Shown: positions 1-8,357 of the stretch, piece after piece
Numbering within the stretch: position 1 is the first letter of the stretch
Layout of the letters: each line of letters starts with the position of its first letter
Assembly: GCA_927353735.1 (NCBI GenBank)
Contig: CAKMIA010000013.1
Coordinates: forward strand, 1 to 38,407
From: an uncultured Veillonellaceae bacterium
GTDB lineage: Bacteria; Bacillota; Negativicutes; Veillonellales; Dialisteraceae
Direction: 5' to 3'
Length of the DNA: 38,407 bases
Notes under the pieces: generated by a model
Databases searched by the model: none
Told to the model about the DNA's origin: nothing
The model's input: only the letters and a program-made list of their open reading frames with translations
Made by a program: the position numbers and the translations under genes

Positions 1-19
1 CGGTTTATCGATCCGGACA

Positions 20-2038
20 GATTTACCACTATCAGGAATTACATCACTCTCAAACCTGGCATACATTCTGGCGCGAGACTTCGGTGGATTTACCACTATC
101 AGGAATTACATCACTCTCAAACATATATTTCACTATTGGTGTTTTTCTTTTCGATTTACCACTATCAGGAATTACATCACTCTCAAACCTAAGGCGCACC
201 ATATGTCAATGATATTTCGATTTACCACTATCAGGAATTACATCACTCTCAAACAGGTTTGCAACCTGCTGGCCGCGCCTGGGTGATTTACCACTATCAG
301 GAATTACATCACTCTCAAACCATTGCTTATTATCAATAATAAGGAGCTTCGATTTACCACTATCAGGAATTACATCACTCTCAAACGCGGCTGTGCGTAT
401 ATGAAGCCCCGGAAGTGATTTACCACTATCAGGAATTACATCACTCTCAAACAGACATGAAAGAATTCTGTGAGGTTCTGTTGATTTACCACTATCAGGA
501 ATTACATCACTCTCAAACTATAGATTGGTACCCACTCGCCCCATAGGTGATTTACCACTATCAGGAATTACATCACTCTCAAACTGACTGACACGTATCA
601 CACAAACTGCAACTGATTTACCACTATCAGGAATTACATCACTCTCAAACAGCGGTCACCACTTCGCCGCCGTGGATATTGATTTACCACTATCAGGAAT
701 TACATCACTCTCAAACTGACCTTCTGCGTTGCTCGATTGACCTGCAGATTTACCACTATCAGGAATTACATCACTCTCAAACGAATAAGGAGGGATTCCA
801 AAAAAAAACTAAGATTTACCACTATCAGGAATTACATCACTCTCAAACGAGAATTGCAAACAGAAATCAATTCCCAGAGATTTACCACTATCAGGAATTA
901 CATCACTCTCAAACACACCGCAGGGCAGTTGTCACGTTATATTTGATTTACCACTATCAGGAATTACATCACTCTCAAACAGCTGCCTCCTCTGGATCTC
1001 TTTCCCCGGAGATTTACCACTATCAGGAATTACATCACTCTCAAACGCCGCCGGGAAACATTTTTTGCAGTATGGTGATTTACCACTATCAGGAATTACA
1101 TCACTCTCAAACAGTATCCTGAAGGACGGGAAACCGGATGAAGATTTACCACTATCAGGAATTACATCACTCTCAAACCGCGCACGACACATATCCGGCA
1201 CCGGCTCGGATTTACCACTATCAGGAATTACATCACTCTCAAACGGAGCGCCAGCGCGTCCATAGGCATCGTCAGATTTACCACTATCAGGAATTACATC
1301 ACTCTCAAACCATCGCGCCTACCCACTCGGCTTACACTACGATTTACCACTATCAGGAATTACATCACTCTCAAACAATCATTGATGCCAACATTGACTT
1401 CATCCAGATTTACCACTATCAGGAATTACATCACTCTCAAACGGACGGTGTAGAGCGGGTCGCATATGCTATGATTTACCACTATCAGGAATTACATCAC
1501 TCTCAAACAATTAGTATTTTTTGGTATCCCCCCCTTATTGATTTACCACTATCAGGAATTACATCACTCTCAAACACAAGAGAGAAGAAGAGCCTCAGTT
1601 TCTTGGATTTACCACTATCAGGAATTACATCACTCTCAAACATTGATAGTCATGGTATTCACCTTGTTCCTTGATTTACCACTATCAGGAATTACATCAC
1701 TCTCAAACATGTATAATATATAAAGGACATTATATATAGATTTACCACTATCAGGAATTACATCACTCTCAAACGGTGGCGAGTGGGTACCAAAGCCAAT
1801 AGAGGATTTACCACTATCAGGAATTACATCACTCTCAAACTTCACATATAATAGTAGTGTAGGTTGAATTGATTTACCACTATCAGGAATTACATCACTC
1901 TCAAACGGACGGCGACCCGGATCACTGGTCTAAGCTGATTTACCACTATCAGGAATTACATCACTCTCAAACACGAAGAACACGCAGAAGAACTGCGAGA
2001 GAGATTTACCACTATCAGGAATTACATCACTCTCAAAC
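20..2038 (-). CRISPR. Type II-A CRISPR array, 31 repeats and 30 spacers in view
   Basis: Thirty-one copies of a 36-bp repeat start at 20, 87, 153, 219 and so on to 2003. On the plus strand the repeat begins GATTTACCACTATC and ends CACTCTCAAAC. Read on the minus strand, which is the crRNA strand, it begins GTTTGAGAG, the usual type II-A start. I read all copies as identical. Spacers are 30 nt, with three of 31 nt (56-86, 1509-1539, 1642-1672). The repeat at 20 is intact rather than degenerate and is preceded by 19 nt of non-repeat sequence that could be a partial spacer, so the old end of the array probably lies beyond the left edge. The newest end is at 2038, next to csn2. Every open reading frame across this stretch is an artefact of the repeat. 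Confidence 0.98.
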
Positions 2039-2118
2039 CTCAAACCCGAATGGATTTTCGGTCCTCGCCGAGCGGTACGCCCATCACCGGCGCTGTCATT
2101 CCTGACGGGACGGGCCTG
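2039..2118 (-). promoter_or_regulatory. CRISPR leader with GTTTGAG anchor
   Basis: Only 80 bp separate the csn2 stop from the newest repeat. On the minus strand the leader ends in GTTTGAG directly before the repeat's own GTTTGAGAG, so the repeat start is echoed across the junction. Type II-A leaders are known to end in a short anchor (ATTTGAG in Streptococcus thermophilus CRISPR1) that directs Cas1-Cas2 integration; assigning that role here is inference. The leader is GC-rich and I find no -10 hexamer in it. Confidence 0.7.
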
Positions 2119-2790
2119 TCAGAAGATCTGGCAGAGATCCCGGTCCACGGTAAATCGCTCCTCTGCTTCTATTATACGATGGCAGGACGGCTCCAGCAGG
2201 AAAAAGTGGAAGTGCTTCAGGAACGCCGTCCGGTACAGCGCCCGCAGGGCGTCCTCCGCAAGGCAGCTCCGGAAGCCGCAGAAAACGAAGCACGCCGTGC
2301 CGAGAAGGTCCGTGCAGAGGGTCATATAGGCGAGCATCTGCTCCGCCAGCGGCCCCTCCTCCGGCTCCGGGCGCAGGCGGAGCGCCTTCAGCAGGGCCAT
2401 GGGGTCACCGCCGGCCTCGCTGACCACCGGGAAGGAGAAGCAGTCCCCCGCCCGTCCGGCCAGCCGGGCCGCCGCGGCGGCCGCCTCCTGTGCCGGTCCG
2501 AGCAGCTCCGGCCGGAGGCATTCTTTTTTCAGCCGCCCGTAGAGGGCGGTCATGATCCGCCGGCTGTCCCAGACCAGACTCCACGGGGAGGGCACCACCT
2601 CCAGCGACCGGGCGGGGTCGAGGAGACGCTCTCCCTCGGAGAGGACAAACGCCGTATCCGCCCCGCCGGCGGCGGCGCACAGCTCCTGCACGATCCGGAA
2701 ATGGTAGTCCGGCTCCTCCAGCACGACCAGCGGGAAACGGCCGTCCCGCCAGACCAGCGGCGTTTCCCACCCGGGATAGACCAGCTTCAC
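2119..2790 (-). CDS. csn2: CRISPR-associated protein Csn2 (type II-A)
   Basis: Csn2 is a ring-forming, DNA-end-binding protein needed for spacer acquisition with Cas1, Cas2 and Cas9. It defines subtype II-A. This protein has 223 aa, the size of the canonical short Csn2, starts MKLVYPGWE and ends RFTVDRDLCQIF. The middle holds an alanine-rich helical segment around residues 105-130. Recognition rests on length, overall character and its position as the last gene before the array. Its ATG overlaps the cas2 stop by 4 nt (ATGA), so the two are translationally coupled. The leader starts directly after the stop codon, so any crRNA promoter would have to lie in csn2's 3' end or in the 80-bp leader. 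Confidence 0.9.
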   Translation of the reverse strand: MKLVYPGWETPLVWRDGRFPLVVLEEPDYHFRIVQELCAAAGGADTAFVLSEGERLLDPARSLEVVPSPWSLVWDSRRIMTALYGRLKKECLRPELLGPAQEAAAAAARLAGRAGDCFSFPVVSEAGGDPMALLKALRLRPEPEEGPLAEQMLAYMTLCTDLLGTACFVFCGFRSCLAEDALRALYRTAFLKHFHFFLLEPSCHRIIEAEERFTVDRDLCQIF

Positions 2791-3092
2791 AGGATCACCA
2801 GCCTTTCTGCACTGTCCACGGTGTCCTTCCGGACGCTGCCGGTGATGAGCTCTATCCCGGCGAACTGCTTTTCCGTCACGGTGAGGGCCTGCACGAGCCC
2901 CTCCTCCGGGCTGGCGCCGCGGACATACCGGATGACGGACGCCGCGGCTGCCGGGGTGAGGACGATCTTCGTGTACACCGACTCCTGCATCATCACGAAG
3001 CCGCTCCGGATCAGAAATTTCCGGAACCGGCCGGCCTCCTTCCGCTCCGCCGCGGTCCCCACGGGAAGATCAAAGAATACCATGACCCGCAT
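2787..3092 (-). CDS. cas2: CRISPR-associated endonuclease Cas2
   Basis: Cas2 dimers bridge two Cas1 dimers in the integrase that inserts new spacers. The start is placed at MRVMVFFDLPVG, giving 101 aa. A longer frame begins 15 codons upstream inside cas1, but the ferredoxin-like beta strand VMVFFDLP with the conserved Asp (residue 8) is the family's N-terminus. The sequence then reads RKFLIRSGFVMMQESVYTK, a typical Cas2 core. The gene lies 4 nt after the cas1 stop and overlaps csn2 by 4 nt, so it is in the middle of a tightly packed operon. Confidence 0.95.
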   Translation of the reverse strand: MRVMVFFDLPVGTAAERKEAGRFRKFLIRSGFVMMQESVYTKIVLTPAAAASVIRYVRGASPEEGLVQALTVTEKQFAGIELITGSVRKDTVDSAERLVIL

Positions 3093-3096
3093 AAAT

Positions 3097-3972
3097 CTAC
3101 ACCTCGTACCAGGGCTCCCGCAGTCCATCTGTCTCACCTGTTTCCATCGCCTCCAGCACCCGCCGGCAGCCGAGGCTCACCGCCTGTCCCGCGAGGACCC
3201 GGCGGCCTCCGGCAGTGACGGTCCGGTGGAGCACCGCCGCGACGACATGCTTTTCCGCCGGGCCGAACTCCTGCAGGGGCTGCTGAAGGACGCACCGGTC
3301 AACGAGGGGCCGGAAGGGCTCCATGAGGTCGCTTCCCAGATTGAAGGGATTGAACACATTATCATGAAAGAGGCCCAGCTGGGTCAGGTAGCCCGCGGCG
3401 GCGATCTCCCGGTTGCACGCCGAGAGGAGGACCGCGTAGCCGTAATTGAGCGCCCGGTTGCGCAGGTCCCCGTCCCGCCGGGAAAAGCCCCGGCCGCAGA
3501 GGGCGTGGAAATAGACCTTCGCCGCGTGGCCCTCCCGGTTGTCCCGGTCGCCGGGCCCCACGGCGGCGGCGTACCCCCGGAGCTGCGCCGCCTCCTCTCC
3601 GCAGCCGAAGTCGTCGAGCACCGCCGCCTGCTGGCGGATCTTCTCGGCGGCGATGCACGCCCACACGGCGGCCTTCCGCTCCTCCGTCCACCGGATCTGG
3701 CGCCGCACCTGCCGGCTCGTGCCGCCGCTGCCCCGGTAGGGCAGGACCTCTCCTGCGGGGTTCCGCCGCTCGTCGCAGAAGATGACCTTGATCTTCCGCC
3801 GGAGGCACTCGCTGAGCCACGCCGCCGTGAGCGACACCGCGGTGGATTCGATCATGACGGTCCCCACCTCGTCCAGAAATACCCGGTGCTGCTCCTGCCC
3901 GCGGACCACCATGTAGCCCATGGTGTAGTCGATCTTTGCCCGGTGCGCCACCACCACGGTCCGCCAGGTCAT
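3097..3972 (-). CDS. cas1: CRISPR-associated integrase Cas1 (type II)
   Basis: Cas1 is the metal-dependent integrase that joins prespacers to the leader-repeat junction. The start is MTWRTVVVAHRAKIDY, whose ATG overlaps the cas9 TGA by 4 nt; the open frame extends further upstream inside cas9 but that part is not Cas1-like. The product has 291 aa, usual for type II Cas1. Metal ligands can be assigned as Glu147 in NREGHAAKVYF, His203 in LGLFHDNVFNPFNLGSD, and Glu218 in LMEPFRPLVD. The C-terminus is the helical catalytic domain. It shares a transcript with cas9 upstream and cas2-csn2 downstream, so interference and adaptation proteins should be co-produced. Confidence 0.96.
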   Translation of the reverse strand: MTWRTVVVAHRAKIDYTMGYMVVRGQEQHRVFLDEVGTVMIESTAVSLTAAWLSECLRRKIKVIFCDERRNPAGEVLPYRGSGGTSRQVRRQIRWTEERKAAVWACIAAEKIRQQAAVLDDFGCGEEAAQLRGYAAAVGPGDRDNREGHAAKVYFHALCGRGFSRRDGDLRNRALNYGYAVLLSACNREIAAAGYLTQLGLFHDNVFNPFNLGSDLMEPFRPLVDRCVLQQPLQEFGPAEKHVVAAVLHRTVTAGGRRVLAGQAVSLGCRRVLEAMETGETDGLREPWYEV

Positions 3973-6900
3973 GGCCGGCCGAAGGGCACGAGGGGGATGC
4001 GCTTCTCGAAGAAGCCCGTCACGGACTGCGCCACCAGCGTGAGCCCTTTCTGCTTCGTTGCGTTGAAGGACAGCGTAAAGCGTCCCGCCTGTCCTACGCC
4101 GCCGATCAGCCGCAGATCGGACAGGACCGGATTGCACTGGAAAAAGTGCAGAATCTCCATCAGCACCTGACACTGCTCTTCTGCCGTGAGCTGTTCAAAA
4201 TTCTCCTTTTTCTCTGCCAGCGTTTTGGCCTGTGTCTCCAGCTTCTCCTGATACACGCTGTGATTCAGCTTGTCCTCGAAGGTCTCATAAAGATGCCGCA
4301 GGTCCTCCGTCCCAAGCCGATCGTAGGCGGTGATCCGGCTGCCCTTCTCCGTGCGGCTCCGTTCGAGGAATTTGCCTATCCGCTTCACCAGCGCAGCCTG
4401 CTCCTCGGAGAGACACAGCTCCACTGCATTTTTCATGATAAGCTGTGTGCCGCTTCTGGCGGAAAGGTGCATACGGAAGCCGTTCTGCTCCAGCAGCGCA
4501 TTGTAGGGGATCTCCCGCAGGAGGATGCGCGGTTCCGTGAAGGCCGCCTTTTCCCGCTGCCATTCCTCGAGGCAGTAGGCCTTCCGGTCGGCATCCGTGC
4601 GGAGCGCCCCTGCCCGGTAGAGCAGGACCGGTACGAAGAGGTACGCCGGATTTCCTTTCTTATCCTTCCCCTGCACGTACATGAAATAGGACACCGCGGC
4701 CTTATTGTAGCCGCCGTATTTTTCGATATCCCCGATGGGCGAGCCGTCGGCCTTGAGCGGCACCTGTCCCTGCCCTTTCTTCACGGGCATCTGGTCGAAG
4801 AGGCCTCCCTGCTGGCAGTAGGAACGGCGGGTGAAGAGGATGTTGTTCTTTCCCATCCAGCGCTTCACCACGGCGATGGTGCCGTCGTCGCCGGGCGTCC
4901 AGGCGGTGACGCCGTCCCGGGCGACCGGGTAATCGTACATGGCGGGATTCAGGCTGTACCGGGCGTTCTTCTCCCGTAGGAAGTGCGCCGGATTGGTGGT
5001 GAATTTCGTGTGGTACACATTGCCCACCACGATATTCACATAGGCGTCCTTCGCGTGGTGGAAGTCGTTCACGTCGCGCACCTTGAGGAAGCCGAAGTAC
5101 TGGCGGAAGCGGGAGGCGTTCCCCGCTTTGGCGTAGACGATGTCCGCCTCGGGGAATACCTTTTTCAGGATCTCCGCCGCGGCCTTGGTGCTCTGCCGGG
5201 TCTCCACGAGCTGCCGGCCGATGAAGGAGGCCAGCTCGTCCGCGCTGAGCGGGGTGCTCCGGATGAGGCGGGCGTATTTCGTGCGGCTGATGAGTCCCTT
5301 GTGGTACAGCATCTCCCAGAAGGGCTTCTGCTTCTGCCGCACCTCCTCCGCGAGGGGATAGCGGTCGGACTTGGCCGCATTGACCTGCTTCTTCACGAGG
5401 ACGCGGTTGTCCAGGCTGTCGTCGGCGGTGAGGGACTGGGGATAGATGTGGTCGATGTCGTAGAGGTCTTTATTTTCCAGATCCTCCAGGCGGATCACGT
5501 CGCCGGTGTACATGCACCGCCCCATCTGGGTGTAGTAGAGATAGAGCTTGTCCCGGCGCAGAGCGTCCTCGGGGGTCTTTTCCAGCATTTCGCTCCACTG
5601 GCGGGCGTCCCTGCCGCAGGCCTTGTAGAGCTCCATCAGCTGGGTGCGGCGGCTCTTCGTGCGCTGCTTCACCGCGTCGCCGCCGCGGGCCATCTCGATG
5701 AAGATGCGCTTCGGCCCGCAGCCGAGGATGTGGCGGAGCTCCTTCACGATGGAGAGGGTCTGCCACACGGAGCGGCGCACCGCCGGAGGAATGCGCAGCC
5801 GCTCGATGGTGTCGTAGGTGAGGGCGCTGTCCTCCATTTCCTTTTCATTTTCTTTGCTGATGGCTTCCGCATAGCCGAAGCGGTCGGTGAGGAGCTCCAT
5901 GAGGTTCAGGCCGGTGGTGTGCATGGCCTCGATGAGGGTCTGCACGGCGCCGGTCTCCTTATCCACCGCGGGGAGCCCGGCCAGGAGCTTCTCCGAGAGG
6001 CGGCCCCAGTCGCTGTATCTGAGCTTCGTCAGGGCCTTCACCTGCGCCGGGTCGAGCTGCGGCGCATCGTCCCGGAGCACCCGGGCGAGCATCCGCCGGT
6101 CGTCGCCGAAGAGGGTGATGTCCTGAATGAGCTTCTCCAGCACGGCCCGGTCCGGCTTCTCTCCGCCGCGGAACAGATTGTCCATATCGATCCACGGGCC
6201 GAGGGAGGCCTTGAAGTCGCCGTCGATGCCGCGGATGGTGTCCTGCTCGTCCCTGCTGAGCCATCCCTCCTTCACGAGGAAGTCCCGGAAGCGCTTCCCC
6301 GTGACTTTCTTATGCCGGAGGAAGAGCTCCTTCCACAGGATGTCCCGCTGTTCTTCCGTGAGGCGCACGCCTGCTTCGCCGAGGCGGACATTGTTCAGCT
6401 CGTTGAGCACCATGAATTCCGTGTAGAGGAGGGAATTTTTCGGCAGCACGTCCTCACCGAGGAGGTACGTGCATTTATTGGTCATGCGGCGGATGAAGCG
6501 CTCCGCGCTCCCCTCGGCATCGATCTTCTCGCTGAAATTCCAGGGGAGGACGCGGCCCCCTTCCTTCCGCACAGCCCAGGCGAAGCCCCGGCGTCCGTCG
6601 TCCGCGCTGTGCGCCGTATTGAGGGGTCCCACGTAGTAGGGGATGCGGAAGGTGAGGAGCTGCACGATCTTGTCCTTCACGGTGCCGTAGCGGTCGGCCT
6701 CCTTCAGGAAGGGCAGGTATGCTTCCGCCCGGTTCAGGATGGCTTTCAGCTCCTGCTCCTGCAGCTGGTGGGGAATGACGCCATTGATCTTCGACACGGC
6801 CTTCGGCAGGAACTGCCCCGCGTCGATCTCCTGCAGGATGGCCTCCGCCTCGTCGGAATGGATGCCCTTCACGATCTTCCGCAGGCTGTCGAAGAAGTCG

Positions 6901-8033
6901 TCCGCCGAGGCGCGCTTCTCGATGACGAGCTTTTTCCCGTTTTTCATGCAGAGCCCCGCATAGGCGCCGTAGCTGTTTTTCCCGGCGCTGCGGAACATGT
7001 CATGGTAGAGCTTCGGATACGGCCGGAGGAGCGCCTTCAGCCGCTTCAGGTCGGCGCGGTGCTTCTCGTAGGCCCGGACCTTCGCCTCGGAGAGGGTACG
7101 GCAGCCGCCCATGAGCTCCGCCAGCAGGGCCCAGTCGTAGAGCGATTTCGCCGCAGCGATGAGCTCCCACCGGTCCTCTCCCACGGCGGCGGCGATCTCG
7201 TCGGCCTTGTCGTCGTAGTCGCTGTCGCCGAGGCTGATCTTGTTCTTGTCGAACTCCTTGAGGATCTCGTCGCCGAAGAGGCCGTCCAGCGAGGCCTTGC
7301 CGCCGGCGAGGAGGCCTGCCAGCTCCTTCACGGATTTTTCCTTCGCCCGGGGCAGGCATTCCAGCAGGGCCGCCTTTTTCCGGGTCACGCCGAGGCTGCG
7401 GTCGGACAGGATGGCCGCGATCGACGGGCCGGCCTCCTCCGGCACGGTGAGCTCCAGCACGTCCTGTGCGGCATCCCGGAAGGCCCGGAAGGCTTCCCCG
7501 CTGTCGGGCAGTCCGTCTGCGCCCAGCGCGAGGGAATCAAAGAGGAAGTGGCCGCGGTGCTTGATGATGTGGTGCACCGCCAGATAGACCAGCCGCACGT
7601 CAAAGGGGCCGTCCTCCTCCATGAGCGCTTTCCGCAGATGGTAGATGGTGGGATAGGCTTTGTAGTAGTCCTTGTCCTTGTAGTCCGGGTCGCAGAACAG
7701 GGCGTTCCTCTGCTGGACGTGCTTGTCCTCCGGCAGGTAACGGCTGTCATTGAGGCGCTGGAAAAAGCCCGGGTCCTTCTCCGCGACGGCCTGCGCAAAA
7801 AGCTCCTGCAAAAGGTCGATCCGGCGGGACCGGCGCTGGGTGCGGCGGCGGGCGGTGCGGAAGGCCCGCCGGTCTGCGGCGGTCTGCCCCTCGTCGAAGA
7901 GGCGCACGCCCCACAGGGCTTTCCCACCCTTTTTCACCACGTTGTACCGGTCGTCTGTGACGGCCCAGCCCACGGAATTGGTGCCCATATCGAGCCCCAG
8001 ATACCAGCCCTCGTATGTCTTTTCCTTCGTCAT
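3969..8033 (-). CDS. cas9: CRISPR-associated endonuclease Cas9 (type II-A)
   Basis: Cas9 is the RNA-guided nuclease that cuts target DNA with crRNA and tracrRNA. It has 1354 aa, close to the 1368 aa of S. pyogenes Cas9. RuvC-I is YLGLDMGTNSVGW with Asp15. The arginine-rich bridge helix spans about residues 55-79. RuvC-II is RIFIEMARGGD with Glu780. The HNH domain contains DIDHIYPQS with catalytic His862. RuvC-III is HHAKDAYVN with His993 and Asp996 (Lys995 where S. pyogenes has His). All catalytic residues are present, so the enzyme should be active. The recognition lobe lies between the bridge helix and about residue 750, and the PAM-interacting region after about residue 1130. The ribosome site AAAGGAG lies 9 nt before the ATG and overlaps the tracrRNA promoter on the other strand. 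It is the first gene of the cas operon. Confidence 0.98.
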   Translation of the reverse strand: MTKEKTYEGWYLGLDMGTNSVGWAVTDDRYNVVKKGGKALWGVRLFDEGQTAADRRAFRTARRRTQRRSRRIDLLQELFAQAVAEKDPGFFQRLNDSRYLPEDKHVQQRNALFCDPDYKDKDYYKAYPTIYHLRKALMEEDGPFDVRLVYLAVHHIIKHRGHFLFDSLALGADGLPDSGEAFRAFRDAAQDVLELTVPEEAGPSIAAILSDRSLGVTRKKAALLECLPRAKEKSVKELAGLLAGGKASLDGLFGDEILKEFDKNKISLGDSDYDDKADEIAAAVGEDRWELIAAAKSLYDWALLAELMGGCRTLSEAKVRAYEKHRADLKRLKALLRPYPKLYHDMFRSAGKNSYGAYAGLCMKNGKKLVIEKRASADDFFDSLRKIVKGIHSDEAEAILQEIDAGQFLPKAVSKINGVIPHQLQEQELKAILNRAEAYLPFLKEADRYGTVKDKIVQLLTFRIPYYVGPLNTAHSADDGRRGFAWAVRKEGGRVLPWNFSEKIDAEGSAERFIRRMTNKCTYLLGEDVLPKNSLLYTEFMVLNELNNVRLGEAGVRLTEEQRDILWKELFLRHKKVTGKRFRDFLVKEGWLSRDEQDTIRGIDGDFKASLGPWIDMDNLFRGGEKPDRAVLEKLIQDITLFGDDRRMLARVLRDDAPQLDPAQVKALTKLRYSDWGRLSEKLLAGLPAVDKETGAVQTLIEAMHTTGLNLMELLTDRFGYAEAISKENEKEMEDSALTYDTIERLRIPPAVRRSVWQTLSIVKELRHILGCGPKRIFIEMARGGDAVKQRTKSRRTQLMELYKACGRDARQWSEMLEKTPEDALRRDKLYLYYTQMGRCMYTGDVIRLEDLENKDLYDIDHIYPQSLTADDSLDNRVLVKKQVNAAKSDRYPLAEEVRQKQKPFWEMLYHKGLISRTKYARLIRSTPLSADELASFIGRQLVETRQSTKAAAEILKKVFPEADIVYAKAGNASRFRQYFGFLKVRDVNDFHHAKDAYVNIVVGNVYHTKFTTNPAHFLREKNARYSLNPAMYDYPVARDGVTAWTPGDDGTIAVVKRWMGKNNILFTRRSYCQQGGLFDQMPVKKGQGQVPLKADGSPIGDIEKYGGYNKAAVSYFMYVQGKDKKGNPAYLFVPVLLYRAGALRTDADRKAYCLEEWQREKAAFTEPRILLREIPYNALLEQNGFRMHLSARSGTQLIMKNAVELCLSEEQAALVKRIGKFLERSRTEKGSRITAYDRLGTEDLRHLYETFEDKLNHSVYQEKLETQAKTLAEKKENFEQLTAEEQCQVLMEILHFFQCNPVLSDLRLIGGVGQAGRFTLSFNATKQKGLTLVAQSVTGFFEKRIPLVPFGRP

Positions 8034-8035
8034 GC

Positions 8036-8064
8036 TTGACAGCTCCTTTTCCCTGCTGTATCCT
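8036..8064 (+). promoter_or_regulatory. tracrRNA promoter, overlapping the cas9 ribosome site
   Basis: A consensus -35 box TTGACA (8036-8041) is followed after 17 bp by TATCCT (8059-8064), predicting a start near 8071, just before the anti-repeat. The -35 box lies only 2 bp from the cas9 start codon (8031-8033) and the spacer covers the cas9 Shine-Dalgarno on the opposite strand. Confidence 0.7.
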
Positions 8065-8070
8065 ATAGTT

Positions 8071-8188
8071 GTTCAGATATTACCACTATCGAACACATCA
8101 CAAGTTCAAATAAAAATTTATTCAAACCGTCACGTTCGTGACCCCACAGTGTGTGGAAAGATAAGGCTCTTCGGAGTCTTATTTTTTT
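8071..8188 (+). ncRNA. tracrRNA
   Basis: This RNA pairs with the crRNA repeat, recruits RNase III and docks the guide in Cas9. The anti-repeat starts near 8077: TTACCACTATC (8080-8090) and ACATCAC (8095-8101) match the plus-strand repeat exactly. With the crRNA it forms a lower stem GUUUGA/UCAAAU, a bulge of GA against AAGU as in S. pyogenes, and an upper stem GUGAUGU/ACAUCAC. Downstream are a short AU-rich nexus-like hairpin (about 8112-8119), GTCACG-TT-CGTGAC (8129-8142), CCACA-GTG-TGTGG (8144-8156) and a terminator hairpin AAGGCTC-TTCG-GAGTCTT (8163-8180) followed by seven T (8182-8188). The exact 5' end is predicted from the promoter. It is transcribed divergently from cas9. Confidence 0.92.
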
Positions 8189-8240
8189 GCCCTTCCGGCG
8201 GAAGCCTGTGTCTCCTTCGCCGGTGTACACGCTTTATTGT

Positions 8241-8269
8241 ATTATATCATGTACTAAATCACATAGAAA
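8241..8269 (-). promoter_or_regulatory. Candidate cas9 operon promoter (extended -10)
   Basis: The minus strand carries TGATATAAT, an extended -10 (TATAAT at 8246-8241), with only a weak -35 (TTTCTA, 8269-8264) 17 bp upstream. The predicted start near 8234 gives a cas9 leader of about 200 nt that is antisense to the whole tracrRNA. It is the best -10 upstream of cas9. Confidence 0.5.
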
Positions 8270-8281
8270 GCAGAAGTTTTC

Positions 8282-8306
8282 CACGGCCTGTGCGCCGTGT
8301 TTTTTA
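8282..8306 (+). terminator. Rho-independent terminator behind the tracrRNA region
   Basis: CACGGC, a 6-nt loop, GCCGTG, then a run of six or seven T. It points rightwards and would stop tracrRNA read-through before the minus-strand elements further right. Confidence 0.6.
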
Positions 8307-8357
8307 TTTCCCGCCGATCCCCGTCCCCGGCGCCCGCCCGGCCGGAGGCGCGCCCAT

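Noticed and set aside
679..1845. Several ORFs made of repeated IYHYQELHHSQT, LPLSGITSLSN or FESDVIPDSGKS units
   Set aside because: These are translations of the CRISPR repeat in its different frames. The spacing is that of the array and no start site or coding signal is present.
2050..4170. 706-aa open frame on the plus strand across csn2, cas2 and cas1
   Set aside because: Shadow of the cas genes; arginine/proline-rich and without any recognisable motif.
4983..8039. 1018-aa open frame on the plus strand
   Set aside because: It is antisense to cas9, whose frame carries all catalytic motifs. The long opposite frame follows from high GC at third positions.
8030..8080. Natural single-guide (long-form) tracrRNA that represses the cas9 promoter
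   Set aside because: A long form needs a repeat-like segment and a short guide upstream of the anti-repeat. I see no GTTTGAG-like segment there and no match to the cas9 promoter.
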